DNA of 56,826 nucleotides, from contig NZ_JAQGLA010000044.1 in the NCBI RefSeq assembly GCF_027853915.1, positions 1 to 56,826 of the forward strand, read 5' to 3'. Every line of letters starts with the position of its first letter. The first letter of the stretch is position 1. The notes under the pieces are model-generated. The model saw only the letters and a program-made list of their open reading frames with translations, was not told the origin of the DNA and made no database searches. Origin of the DNA: Saccharopolyspora oryzae. Lineage in GTDB: Bacteria; Actinomycetota; Actinomycetes; Mycobacteriales; Pseudonocardiaceae. Positions 19,128-26,928 of the stretch are shown one piece after another. The position numbers and the translations under genes were made by a program.

Positions 19128-20446
19128 TTGACCTCCACCTCCGCTCCGCGGTACACCGGCCCGACCAGCAGGCCGCTCCAGCCGGGCACGTCCTCCCTGG
19201 CCACGCCCATCTGCGGCGCGAGCAGCGTCGAGAGCAGGTCGCGTTCAGCGGACGAGTTCGCCACCGACTGCGTCGTGGTCGAGGCCGGCGTGGACCACGG
19301 GAACACCTCGTCGCGGTCGCGCGGCGGTTCCGGGAACGTCGAGCCGTCCTGCACCGGACCGCCCGGCGGGTACTGCGGGAAGGTGTCCGGCGGCTCGACC
19401 CACGGGTAGCAGCGCGGCCCCCGCTGGTCCAGGTACTTCGGATCGTCCCTGCCGGGCACGTACTTGCCGCGGCTGCCGGTGATCTCGATGGTGAACTTGG
19501 CGATCTCCGGGTTCTCGCTGCCCTTGCCGAAGGAGCGCTCGCCGGGCTCGATGGAGTCCGCGAACTGCTTGAGCATGCACGGGTACTGCGGCGAGTACTC
19601 CGCCAGCAGTTCCAAAGTGGACCGCGACGTGCTGGTCAGGTTGATCAGGTTGTTCTTGTTCAGGTCCAGGAACCTGTTGAGGCTGTCAGCGCTGCTGGTG
19701 ACGCCGCCGATCATGTGCTGGAGCTGCGTGCGCTGCTCGGCGATGGTCTGGCTGGTCGTGGTCAGATCCCCCAGCGCCTGCGCCAGATCCGGGGCGGCCT
19801 CGTGGTAGGTGTCGGCGACGTCGTCGATGCGCGAGAGGACCGACTCCAGCTTCGGCAGCGACGGATTCATCTTCTGCAAGTAGTCGTCGAGCTGCACCAG
19901 CGTGTCGCCCAGCTGCTCGCCGCGCCCGTCCAGCGCCTGCGACACCGCGGTCAGCGTCGTGGACAGCTTCTCCGGCTGCACCGCCTGCAGCACCGGCAGC
20001 AGCTCGTCGAGCACCTTCTCGACCTCGATCGCCGAACCGCTGCGGTCCTGCGGGATCACATCGCCGTCGGCCAGCACCTGCGAACCGGCGTTCTCCGGGA
20101 TCTGCAAGGAAACGTAGCGCTCGCCGAACAACGTCTTGGGCAGCAGCCGCGCCGATGCGCTGGCCGGGATGAGCTCGGCCTGATCGGGCTTGAGCGCCAG
20201 GTCCAGCACCGCGTGATCACCGACCGCGCGCACACCGCGCACCTCACCGACCACCACGCCGCGCGCCTTCACGTCGGCACCGACGCGCATCTGGTTGCCG
20301 ACCCGGTCGGTCTCCAGGCTCACCGCCACCACCGAGGTGAACGCCTTGCGGTAGACCGCGATGGTGCCCGCGAAGAACGCCCCTGCCACCAGCAGGAACA
20401 CCGCCCCGAGCGCCTGGTAGCGGCGCCTGCTCCACCCGGCCCTCAT
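19124..20446 (-). CDS. mce4A: Mce-family protein, MceA position (substrate-contacting subunit)
   Basis: A 440-residue subunit. The start at 20444-20446 overlaps the yrbE4B stop (ATGA). One membrane helix (residues about 10-30) is followed by the MCE domain (V-A-V-S-L-E-T-D-R-V-G, A-R-G-V-V-V-G-E-V, F-G-E-R-Y-V-S-L) and a helical region to about residue 300. A longer, Pro-rich C-terminal part contains Cys pairs (Y-P-C-M-L and P-R-C-Y-P-W). Mce4A of mycobacteria is part of the cholesterol importer; the sterol gene context supports the same role here. Confidence 0.9.
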   Translation of the reverse strand: MRAGWSRRRYQALGAVFLLVAGAFFAGTIAVYRKAFTSVVAVSLETDRVGNQMRVGADVKARGVVVGEVRGVRAVGDHAVLDLALKPDQAELIPASASARLLPKTLFGERYVSLQIPENAGSQVLADGDVIPQDRSGSAIEVEKVLDELLPVLQAVQPEKLSTTLTAVSQALDGRGEQLGDTLVQLDDYLQKMNPSLPKLESVLSRIDDVADTYHEAAPDLAQALGDLTTTSQTIAEQRTQLQHMIGGVTSSADSLNRFLDLNKNNLINLTSTSRSTLELLAEYSPQYPCMLKQFADSIEPGERSFGKGSENPEIAKFTIEITGSRGKYVPGRDDPKYLDQRGPRCYPWVEPPDTFPQYPPGGPVQDGSTFPEPPRDRDEVFPWSTPASTTTQSVANSSAERDLLSTLLAPQMGVAREDVPGWSGLLVGPVYRGAEVEVK

Positions 20447-21291
20447 CCGGAGATCCGCACGGTCGTGGTGGAACCCCAGATCGCCAGGCTGAGGAAGAAG
20501 TCCAGCACCGAGATCAGCACGATCGAGGTGCGCACTGCGCGCCCCACCGCGACCCCGACGCCGGCCGGGCCGCCGCGCGCGGTGTAGCCGTAGTAGCAGT
20601 GCGTCAGGATCACCGCGATGCTGAACACGATCACCTTGCCGAAGGACCACAGCACGTCCTCCGGCGGCAGGAACAGGTGGAAGTAGTGGTCGTAGGTGCC
20701 CGCGGACTGGCCGTAGAACCACACGGTGATCTGCCGGGAGGCGAAGTAGGAACCGAGCAGCCCCACCACGTACAGCGGGATCACCGCGGTCACCCCGGCC
20801 AGCACCCGGCTGGTCACCAGGTACGGCACGGTCCGCACGCCCATCACCTCGAGCGCGTCGATCTCGTCGGAGATCCGCATCGCGCCCAGCTGCGCGGTGA
20901 ACCCGCACCCCACGGTCGCCGACAGCGCCAGACCTGCCGCCAGCGGCGCGACCTCGCGGGTGTCGAAGTAGGCGGCGATGAACCCGGTCAGCGCCGAGGT
21001 GCCCAGCTGGTCCAGCGAGGAGTAGCCCTGCAGGCCGACGACCGCACCGGTGGCCACCGTCATGCCGATCATCACGCCGAGGGTGCCGCCGATGACGGCC
21101 AGCGCGCCGCTGCCGAACACCACCTCGGTCAGCAGCCGCGCGGTCTCGCGCGAGTAGCGGCGCAGAGCGACCGGCGCGAGGGCCAGGGCGCGCAGGTAGA
21201 ACGACAGCTGCCAGCCCAGATCGGCCAGCGCGTCACCAGGTCCGCGCAAGAAGCGGTTCCGCGCCGGGGAGGCGGCTTCGACGACGGCCAT
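20443..21291 (-). CDS. yrbE4B: YrbE-family permease (MlaE/MlkA-like), YrbE4B
   Basis: A 282-residue MlaE-fold permease with five or six membrane helices. The family block G-A-M-R-I-S-D-E-I-D-A-L-E-V-M-G-V is present, which contacts the ATPase (the ATPase, Mkl/MceG, is normally encoded elsewhere and is not in this window). With YrbE4A it forms the inner-membrane permease of the Mce4 importer. It lies 4 bases after yrbE4A and is coupled to mce4A. Confidence 0.93.
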   Translation of the reverse strand: MAVVEAASPARNRFLRGPGDALADLGWQLSFYLRALALAPVALRRYSRETARLLTEVVFGSGALAVIGGTLGVMIGMTVATGAVVGLQGYSSLDQLGTSALTGFIAAYFDTREVAPLAAGLALSATVGCGFTAQLGAMRISDEIDALEVMGVRTVPYLVTSRVLAGVTAVIPLYVVGLLGSYFASRQITVWFYGQSAGTYDHYFHLFLPPEDVLWSFGKVIVFSIAVILTHCYYGYTARGGPAGVGVAVGRAVRTSIVLISVLDFFLSLAIWGSTTTVRISG

Positions 21292-21295
21292 CGGC

Positions 21296-22114
21296 TCACA
21301 GCCCCTTCGGCGGCACGAGTTGCAGGTAGATCCCGGTGAGCACCAGGTTGATCAGGAACAGCAGCAGGAACGTGATCACCACGGCCTGGTTGACCGCGTC
21401 GCCCACGCCCTTCGGCCCGCCGGACGGGTTGAGACCGCGGTAGGCCGCGACCACGCCGGCCACGAACCCGTACAGCAGCGCTTTGAACTCGCTGATCCAC
21501 AGGTCCGGCAGCTGCGCGAGCGCGTTGAAGCTGGCCAGGTAGGCGCCGGGGGTCCCGCCCTGCAGGATCACGTTGAAGAAGTAGCCGCCGAGCACGCCGA
21601 CGACGCTGACCATGCCGTTGAGCAGCAGCGATACCAGCATCGCGCCGGCCACTCGGGGCACGATCAGCCGGTGGATCGGAGAGACGCCCAGCACCTCCAG
21701 CGCGTCGATCTCCTCGCGGATGGTGCGCGCACCGATGTCCGCGCACACCGCCGAGCCGCCCGCCCCGGCCACCAGCAGGGCGGTGATCAGCGGGCTGGCC
21801 TGCTGGAGGATGGCCAGCGCGCTGGCGGCGCCGGTGAACGACTGCGCCCCGATCTGCTGGGTCAGCGACCCGAGCTGCATGGCGATGACGGCGCCGAACG
21901 GGATCGCCACCATCGCGGTCGGCAGGATCGTCACGCTGGCGAAGAACCACGCCTGCTGGACGGCCTCCCGCACCTGGAAGGGGCGCCGCGGCATGGTCCG
22001 CAGCACCTCCCAGCCCAACGTGGCCATCCGCCCGACCTGGACGAACGCACCCGCCCCAGCACTCCGCACCGCCACCAGCACACCTCCCGATCCACGTCGA
22101 TCCGAGGCCTTCAC
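21296..22114 (-). CDS. yrbE4A: YrbE-family permease, YrbE4A
   Basis: A 272-residue MlaE-fold permease. It carries the matching block G-A-R-T-I-R-E-E-I-D-A-L-E-V-L-G-V and the R-R-P-F-Q-V-R-E start of the first helix seen in YrbE A subunits. The start is GTG at 22112-22114 with GGAGCAG upstream. It opens the mce block, but it is only 115 bases after an SDR gene on the same strand. That gap contains a strong hairpin and a half-type palindrome, so the block may be read both from its own promoter and by read-through. Confidence 0.92.
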   Translation of the reverse strand: MKASDRRGSGGVLVAVRSAGAGAFVQVGRMATLGWEVLRTMPRRPFQVREAVQQAWFFASVTILPTAMVAIPFGAVIAMQLGSLTQQIGAQSFTGAASALAILQQASPLITALLVAGAGGSAVCADIGARTIREEIDALEVLGVSPIHRLIVPRVAGAMLVSLLLNGMVSVVGVLGGYFFNVILQGGTPGAYLASFNALAQLPDLWISEFKALLYGFVAGVVAAYRGLNPSGGPKGVGDAVNQAVVITFLLLFLINLVLTGIYLQLVPPKGL

Positions 22115-22148
22115 CTGCTCCGGTCCAGTCCCGGAGCACCGGATTCCC

Positions 22149-22168
22149 GCAATTTCAATGGAAATCGC
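22149..22168. repeat. Single palindrome of the TTCAATGGAA family upstream of yrbE4A
   Basis: GCAATTTCAATGGAAATCGC has arms GCAATTTC and GAAATCGC (7 of 8 paired) around AATG. The core matches one arm of the long hairpins at 32194, 34952 and 42603. It lies 35 bases before the yrbE4A start, the only member near a 5' end. No AAC-NN-GTT operator is present in this gap. Confidence 0.65.
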
Positions 22169-22180
22169 GTGGGGGTCACC

Positions 22181-22204
22181 CCTCCGGGGATTCGGCCCCG
22201 GAGG
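22181..22204. terminator. Hairpin between the SDR gene and yrbE4A
   Basis: CCTCCGGGG (22181-22189) pairs perfectly with CCCCGGAGG (22196-22204) around a 6-base loop. It lies 25 bases after the SDR stop on the minus strand, so it may terminate or attenuate transcription entering the mce genes. Confidence 0.6.
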
Positions 22205-22228
22205 AGGAACTCCCGGTCACCCTCCCGC

Positions 22229-22975
22229 TCAAGCGAGCGAGTGCGTTGCCGTCGCACCGCCGTCGGCGACGAACTCCGCGCCGGTGCAGTAAGAGCTCTC
22301 GTCGCTGGCCAGGAACACCACCAGGTCCGCGACCTCCGAAGCCTGACCGACGCGGCCGAGGGCGACCCGCTTGCCGACGTGGTCCATCGGGACCGGGCCG
22401 CCCGCGGCGTCGGAGACCATCTGGGTGTCGATCACCCCGGGGTGCACCGAGTTGACCCGGATGCCGTGCTTGCCCAGCTCCATCGCGGCGACCTTGGTCA
22501 TGCCGCGGATGGCGAACTTGCTCGCCGAGTACGCCACCAGCAGCGGCATCCCGCCGATTCCCTCCACCGAGGACACGTTGATGATCGAGCCGCCGCCGTC
22601 GGACATCGCCGGGATCACCTCCCGCATGCCCAGGAAGGTGCCGATCTGGTTGATCCGGATCACCCGCTCGTAGTCGGCCAGGCTCGTGTCGGCCAGCTCC
22701 GACAGGTGGAGGACCCCTGCGTTGTTGACCAGCACGTCGATCCGGCCCAGCTCGCCCGCGGTGCGCACCGCGTCGACCCAGTCGTCCTCGGAGGACACGT
22801 CCAGGTGCTGGTAGACCGCGGCCGATCCGAGCTCCTCGACCAGCTCCTTGCCCTGCTCGTCGGCCACGTCGCCGACCAGCACCCGCGCGCCTTCGGCGAC
22901 GAACCGCCGCGCGGCCGCTGCGCCCTGCCCCCGCGCGCCACCGGTGACGATCGCGACCTTGCCCGCCAGCCTCAC
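22229..22975 (-). CDS. Short-chain dehydrogenase, 3alpha/20beta-hydroxysteroid dehydrogenase-like
   Basis: A 248-residue classical SDR. It has the T-G-G-A-R-G-Q-G cofactor motif, N-N-A-G, the catalytic Ser in N-V-S-S-V-E-G, and Tyr-Lys in Y-S-A-S-K. The end E-F-V-A-D-G-G and the segment S-S-V-E-G-I-G-G closely follow the FabG3/Rv2002 type of 3alpha,20beta-hydroxysteroid dehydrogenases as I know them. A steroid or bile-acid-like keto/hydroxy interconversion is likely; position and stereochemistry cannot be read. The GTG start is one base after the ALDH stop codon. Confidence 0.85.
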   Translation of the reverse strand: MRLAGKVAIVTGGARGQGAAAARRFVAEGARVLVGDVADEQGKELVEELGSAAVYQHLDVSSEDDWVDAVRTAGELGRIDVLVNNAGVLHLSELADTSLADYERVIRINQIGTFLGMREVIPAMSDGGGSIINVSSVEGIGGMPLLVAYSASKFAIRGMTKVAAMELGKHGIRVNSVHPGVIDTQMVSDAAGGPVPMDHVGKRVALGRVGQASEVADLVVFLASDESSYCTGAEFVADGGATATHSLA

Positions 22976-22976
22976 C

Positions 22977-24485
22977 TCACATCAGCTCCTCTGTCAGCGG
23001 CAGCAGGACGGTCTTGAGCTCGGTGTAGGCCTCGTAGGCGGAACGCCCGCCTTCGCGGCCGATCCCGGACTGCTTGTAGCCGCCGAAGGGCAGGTGCGGC
23101 TCCACCTGGAACCCGTTGATGCCGACCGTTCCGCAGCGGATCCGCTTGGCCACCCGGAACGCCCGCTGCACGTCCTTGGTGTACACCCCGGCGCCGAGCC
23201 CGTACTCGGTGTCGTTGGCCAGCCGCACCGCTTCGTCCTCGTCGTCGAAGGGCACCACCGTCAGCACCGGGCCGAAGATCTCCTGCTGCGCGATGGTCAT
23301 CGAGTTGGCCACGTCCGCGAAGATGGTCGGCTGCACGAAGTTCCCGGCGCTGAGGTCGCCGTCGGCGCGCCCGCCGCCGGTGACCAGCCGGGCGCCTTCC
23401 TGCTGGCCCTGCTCGATGAAGCCGAGCACCCGGTCCAGCTGCCGCTGGTTGATCAGCGGGCTGGAGAGCACGCCGGGATCGAACGGGTCGCCGTAGGTCA
23501 CCGAGCCGGCGATCATCTCCGCCGCGCCGACGAACTCGTCGTAGGCGTCGCGGTGCACCAGCGCCCTGGTCGTGGCCACGCACGCCTGCCCGGACAACCC
23601 GAGGGTGACCATGCCCATCGCGGTCATGCCTGCCAAACCGACGTCGCCGTCCGGGAACACGATCGCCGGGCTCTTGCCGCCGAGCTCCAGCGACACCCGC
23701 TTCATGGTGCCCGCCGAGGCCTCGACGACCCGCCGCCCCACTTCGCGGCTGCCGGTGAAGCTGACCTTGTCCACCTGCGGGTGGGTGATCAGCGCTTCAC
23801 CGGTCGGATCACCGGGTCCGGTCACGACGTTGACCACGCCGTCCGGGATTCCGGCCTCCTGCAGCAGTTCCACCATCCGCAGCACGCAGAACGTCGCGTA
23901 CTCCGACGGCTTGATCACCACGGTGCAGCCGGCGGCCAGCGCGGGAGCGATCTTCTGCGCGAACAGCAGGAACGGCGCGTTCCACGGCAGCACCGCGGCC
24001 ACCACGCCGATCGGTTCGCGCAGCGTCATCGCCAGGTGGTCGCCACCCTGGTACGGCGGGAACGTCTCGCCGCCTGCCTTGTCGATCCACCCGGCGTGGT
24101 GGTCGAAGACGTCGGCGGCCACGTCGACCGAACCCGCGTAGACGGTGGCGAACGACAGCGGCACGCTGTTGTCCAGCGCCTGCCGCGCCCGCAGGTCGGC
24201 GGCGTTGTCCCGGAGCAGGTCCGCGCACCGGCGCAGCAGCCGGGAGCGCTCCCCCACCCGCATCGTCGGCCACGGGCTCTCGTCGAACGCGCGGCGCGCG
24301 GCGCGCACCGCTTCGTCGACGTCCTCGACGTCGGCGACGGCGATCTCGCCGATGGTCTCGCCGGTCGCCGGGTGGTGGTGGGTCCAGGTGCGGCCCGCGC
24401 GGGCCTGCCGCCACTGGCCGTCGACCAGCAGCAATCCGTCCTTGAGCCCAGCAGCGTCGCGGTGCTGCTGCACGGTCAGCGCCAT
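22977..24485 (-). CDS. NAD(P)-dependent aldehyde dehydrogenase
   Basis: A 502-residue ALDH. It contains the N-A-P-F substrate loop segment (V-L-P-W-N-A-P-F), the Glu of L-E-L-G-G-K-S-P and the catalytic Cys of G-Q-A-C-V-A-T-T-R, plus E-I-F-G-P-V-L. The ATG at 24485 has AGGGAGGAC upstream and is preferred over an ATG 18 bases further up. With the neighbouring alcohol dehydrogenase it could oxidise a side-chain alcohol to the acid that FadD ligases activate; this is inferred from position. Confidence 0.9.
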   Translation of the reverse strand: MALTVQQHRDAAGLKDGLLLVDGQWRQARAGRTWTHHHPATGETIGEIAVADVEDVDEAVRAARRAFDESPWPTMRVGERSRLLRRCADLLRDNAADLRARQALDNSVPLSFATVYAGSVDVAADVFDHHAGWIDKAGGETFPPYQGGDHLAMTLREPIGVVAAVLPWNAPFLLFAQKIAPALAAGCTVVIKPSEYATFCVLRMVELLQEAGIPDGVVNVVTGPGDPTGEALITHPQVDKVSFTGSREVGRRVVEASAGTMKRVSLELGGKSPAIVFPDGDVGLAGMTAMGMVTLGLSGQACVATTRALVHRDAYDEFVGAAEMIAGSVTYGDPFDPGVLSSPLINQRQLDRVLGFIEQGQQEGARLVTGGGRADGDLSAGNFVQPTIFADVANSMTIAQQEIFGPVLTVVPFDDEDEAVRLANDTEYGLGAGVYTKDVQRAFRVAKRIRCGTVGINGFQVEPHLPFGGYKQSGIGREGGRSAYEAYTELKTVLLPLTEELM

Positions 24486-24524
24486 CGGAAGTCCTCCCTG
24501 CACAGCGGGTTCGGCGTGGATGGT

Positions 24525-25415
24525 CTAGGGGAGCGAGAGCAGTTCCGCGGCGGCGAAGTTCCGCTCCGGATCTCTCTCGGCGAAGTAGGACCCGACGGTG
24601 TCGGCGAGCTCGTCTTCGGTCCACAGTGGTCCGCTGGTGTCGAAGCGCTGCTCGACGACCGGCGCGGCCATGAGCGCGATCATCCCGCTGTGCACGACGA
24701 ACACCTGCCCGCTGATCCGCTCCGCAGCCGGCGAAGCCAGGTAGGCGACCAGCGGTGCGACGTGGTCCGTCGACAGCGGGTCGACGCCGTCCTCCGGCGC
24801 CGGGCCGAACACTTCCTCGGTCATCGCCGTCCGGGCTCGCGGGCAGATCGCGTTCGCGCGCACGCCCATGCGGGCGAGGGCACGCGCGCTGGACACCGTC
24901 AGCGCGGCGATCCCGGCTTTGGCCGCCGCGTAGTTCGGCTGCGCCGCGGCACCGAGCAGGAAGGCCTCCGAGGCGGTGTTGATCACGCTGCCGTAGGTCT
25001 TCCCGTCCTGCTTGTACTGGTCGCGCCAGAACGCGGCGGCGTTGCGGGACAACAAGAAGTGGCCGCGCAGGTGGACGCGGATCACGTCGTCCCACTCCTG
25101 ATCGGTCATCTTGAACAGCATCCGGTCGCGCAGCACACCGGCGTTGTTCACCACCACGTGCAGTCCGCCGAATCGTTGCACCGCGGTGGACACCAGTTCC
25201 TGCGCGGTCTCACCGGCCGAGACGTCGCCGAGCACCGCGGCCGCTTTGCCGCCGATCTCCTCGATCTCGGCGACCACGTCCGATGCGCGTTCGGCGACGT
25301 CGTTGACCACCACGTCGGCTCCGGCCCGGGCCAGCGCCAGCGCTTCCGCGCGCCCCAGCCCGGCACCGGCACCGGTGACGACTGCGACCTTGCCTTCCAG
25401 ACTCCGCACCACCAC
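24525..25415 (-). CDS. hsd4A: Short-chain dehydrogenase Hsd4A-like (17beta-HSD / beta-hydroxyacyl-CoA dehydrogenase)
   Basis: A 296-residue SDR of the peroxisomal MFE-2 type: T-G-A-G-A-G-L-G-R, N-D-V-A, N-N-A-G-V-L-R-D, catalytic Ser in N-T-A-S-E-A and Tyr-Lys in Q-P-N-Y-A-A-A-K-A-G. It corresponds in sequence style and position (upstream of yrbE4A, next to fadE26) to Rv3502c. Hsd4A in mycobacteria acts both on 17-hydroxysteroids and on side-chain 3-hydroxyacyl-CoA. The start is one of three successive GTG codons right after GAGGA. Confidence 0.85.
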   Translation of the reverse strand: MVVRSLEGKVAVVTGAGAGLGRAEALALARAGADVVVNDVAERASDVVAEIEEIGGKAAAVLGDVSAGETAQELVSTAVQRFGGLHVVVNNAGVLRDRMLFKMTDQEWDDVIRVHLRGHFLLSRNAAAFWRDQYKQDGKTYGSVINTASEAFLLGAAAQPNYAAAKAGIAALTVSSARALARMGVRANAICPRARTAMTEEVFGPAPEDGVDPLSTDHVAPLVAYLASPAAERISGQVFVVHSGMIALMAAPVVEQRFDTSGPLWTEDELADTVGSYFAERDPERNFAAAELLSLP

Positions 25416-25472
25416 TCCTCGCTTCGTCGTGCGTCCGCGTTCCGCGCAGCCGCGGATCCGGGACGGGGGTTC

Positions 25473-26561
25473 TCAGTCGAAGGTCACGATCTGGCGGATC
25501 AGCGCGCTGCCCTGCTCCTGCAGGGCGGCCAGTCCGTCGTTGATCTCGTCCAGCCCGATCCGGCGGGAGATCATGCCGTCCAGGTCGAGGCGTCCGGCGC
25601 GCCAGAGGTCCACCATCCGCGCCGTGTCGCGCCGCGGATCGACCGAACCGTAGAAGGACGGCAGGATCTTCTTCTCGTTGATGAACAGTTCTTGAGCGTT
25701 GAACTCGACCGTCTCCTCGGGACCGCCCGTGCCGACGACGACCACGCTGCCGCCGCGCCGGGTCGCGTCGTAGGCCGCGCGGATCGTGCCCGCCTGGCCG
25801 ACGACCTCGATGGCGTAGTCGAACCCGCGACCGCCGGTGACTTCGTGCTTCACGTCCTCCAAGCCTTCCGGCGTGGTGGCGCGCGTGGCGCCGAACCGCT
25901 TTGCCGCGGCGTGCTTCTCGACCACCGGGTCCACCGCGACGATCTGCGCCGCACCGGCCAGCCGAGCCCCCTGGAGCACCGAGATCCCCACCCCACCGCA
26001 GCCGATGACGGCCACAGTGGACCCCGGCTCGACCTTCGCGGTGTTGAGCACCGCACCGACCCCGGTGAGCACGCCGCACCCGATCAGCGCGGCGATCTCG
26101 AAGGGGACGTCCTGGTCGACCTTGATCGCGCCGGCGCTGGGCACCACGACTTCTTCCGCGAACGCCCCGCACCCGCCGAACCCGTAGGCCGGTCGGCCGC
26201 CGATCTCGAAGCGCGGCGTGACGAAGGCCGCTACGGTGTGCACCTCGCAGAGGTGCGGCTGTCCGCCCAGGCAGTACGCGCAGCGCCCGCACGGCGGCAC
26301 GAACGAGAGCACCACCCGGTCACCGGGCCGCAGTTCGGTCACCCGGCTGCCGACCTCCAGCACCTCACCAGCGCCTTCGTGTCCCATCACGCCTGGTGCC
26401 AGCGCGGGCAGCGCGCCGCTCATCGCGGACACATCGCTGTGGCAGACCCCGGCGGCCTTGATGCGCACGCGCACCTCGTCCGGCCCGGGGGTGGTGGTGG
26501 CGACGTCCTCGCGCACGTCCAGCCCGCCATCACCGATCTGCTCGAGCACCGCTGCCTTCAC
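25473..26561 (-). CDS. Zinc-dependent class III-type alcohol dehydrogenase
   Basis: A 362-residue MDR alcohol dehydrogenase. Catalytic zinc ligands are in G-V-C-H-S-D and G-H-E-G-A-G. The structural zinc lobe has four Cys (C-G-R-C-A-Y-C-L-G-G-Q-P-H-L-C). The Rossmann motif is G-C-G-G-V-G. It starts with GTG and is the first gene of the minus-strand unit that leads into hsd4A and mce4. A KstR-type site with a likely promoter sits 50 bases upstream. Oxidation of a sterol side-chain alcohol is inferred. Confidence 0.88.
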   Translation of the reverse strand: MKAAVLEQIGDGGLDVREDVATTTPGPDEVRVRIKAAGVCHSDVSAMSGALPALAPGVMGHEGAGEVLEVGSRVTELRPGDRVVLSFVPPCGRCAYCLGGQPHLCEVHTVAAFVTPRFEIGGRPAYGFGGCGAFAEEVVVPSAGAIKVDQDVPFEIAALIGCGVLTGVGAVLNTAKVEPGSTVAVIGCGGVGISVLQGARLAGAAQIVAVDPVVEKHAAAKRFGATRATTPEGLEDVKHEVTGGRGFDYAIEVVGQAGTIRAAYDATRRGGSVVVVGTGGPEETVEFNAQELFINEKKILPSFYGSVDPRRDTARMVDLWRAGRLDLDGMISRRIGLDEINDGLAALQEQGSALIRQIVTFD

Positions 26562-26606
26562 CAGCCGGTCACCTCACCGCGATAGCCGAGGACTGTAACT
26601 CGCACA

Positions 26607-26636
26607 ACAGTAGAACGTGTTCTTTCACAGTGGCAA
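26607..26636 (-). promoter_or_regulatory. Promoter and KstR-type operator of the ADH-hsd4A-mce4 unit
   Basis: The 14-mer TAGAACGTGTTCTT at 26611-26624 fits the KstR consensus TnnAACnnGTTnnA except the last base. On the minus strand a TACTGT -10 box (26612-26607) overlaps it, with TTGCCA (26636-26631) 18 bases upstream as a -35. Repressor binding would cover the -10. The 367-base divergent gap 26562-26928 holds no gene, only this promoter, that of fadE26, and unassigned sequence between them. Confidence 0.82.
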
Positions 26637-26855
26637 GGCTCATGGGAAAAACCCTAGAAAAAACGGTTTTCCGCACGTCTCATAACGTGCAACTGGTTCT
26701 AACTGGTCCCATTCGGAACATCTGCTCAGCTGCTCAACGACCCATTGGTGCGAGCGTGACTGCTCCGTTCGGCGCGATTTCGCTCCGCCACCGCACCGTA
26801 GAACCAGTTTCCGCACGCCGATCCGCGAGCGACACCCGGTCCCACTACTGATGTG

Positions 26856-26902
26856 TCGACCTGGCACCCCTCTCCGGCTTATGGTTGTTGAAACATGTTC
26901 CA
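26856..26902 (+). promoter_or_regulatory. Promoter and KstR-type operator of fadE26-fadE27-fadD17
   Basis: TGAAACATGTTCCA at 26889-26902 is a full match to TnnAACnnGTTnnA. A TATGGT -10 box lies at 26880-26885 and TCGACC at 26856-26861, 18 bases apart, so the operator covers the expected transcription start. Confidence 0.85.
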
Positions 26903-26928
26903 CACGCTCCCGATCGCAGGAGGGGTGC

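Noticed and set aside
22848..26585. A 1245-codon open frame on the plus strand
   Set aside because: Antisense shadow of the SDR, ALDH, hsd4A and ADH genes; the translation is His/Arg/Gln-rich without motifs.
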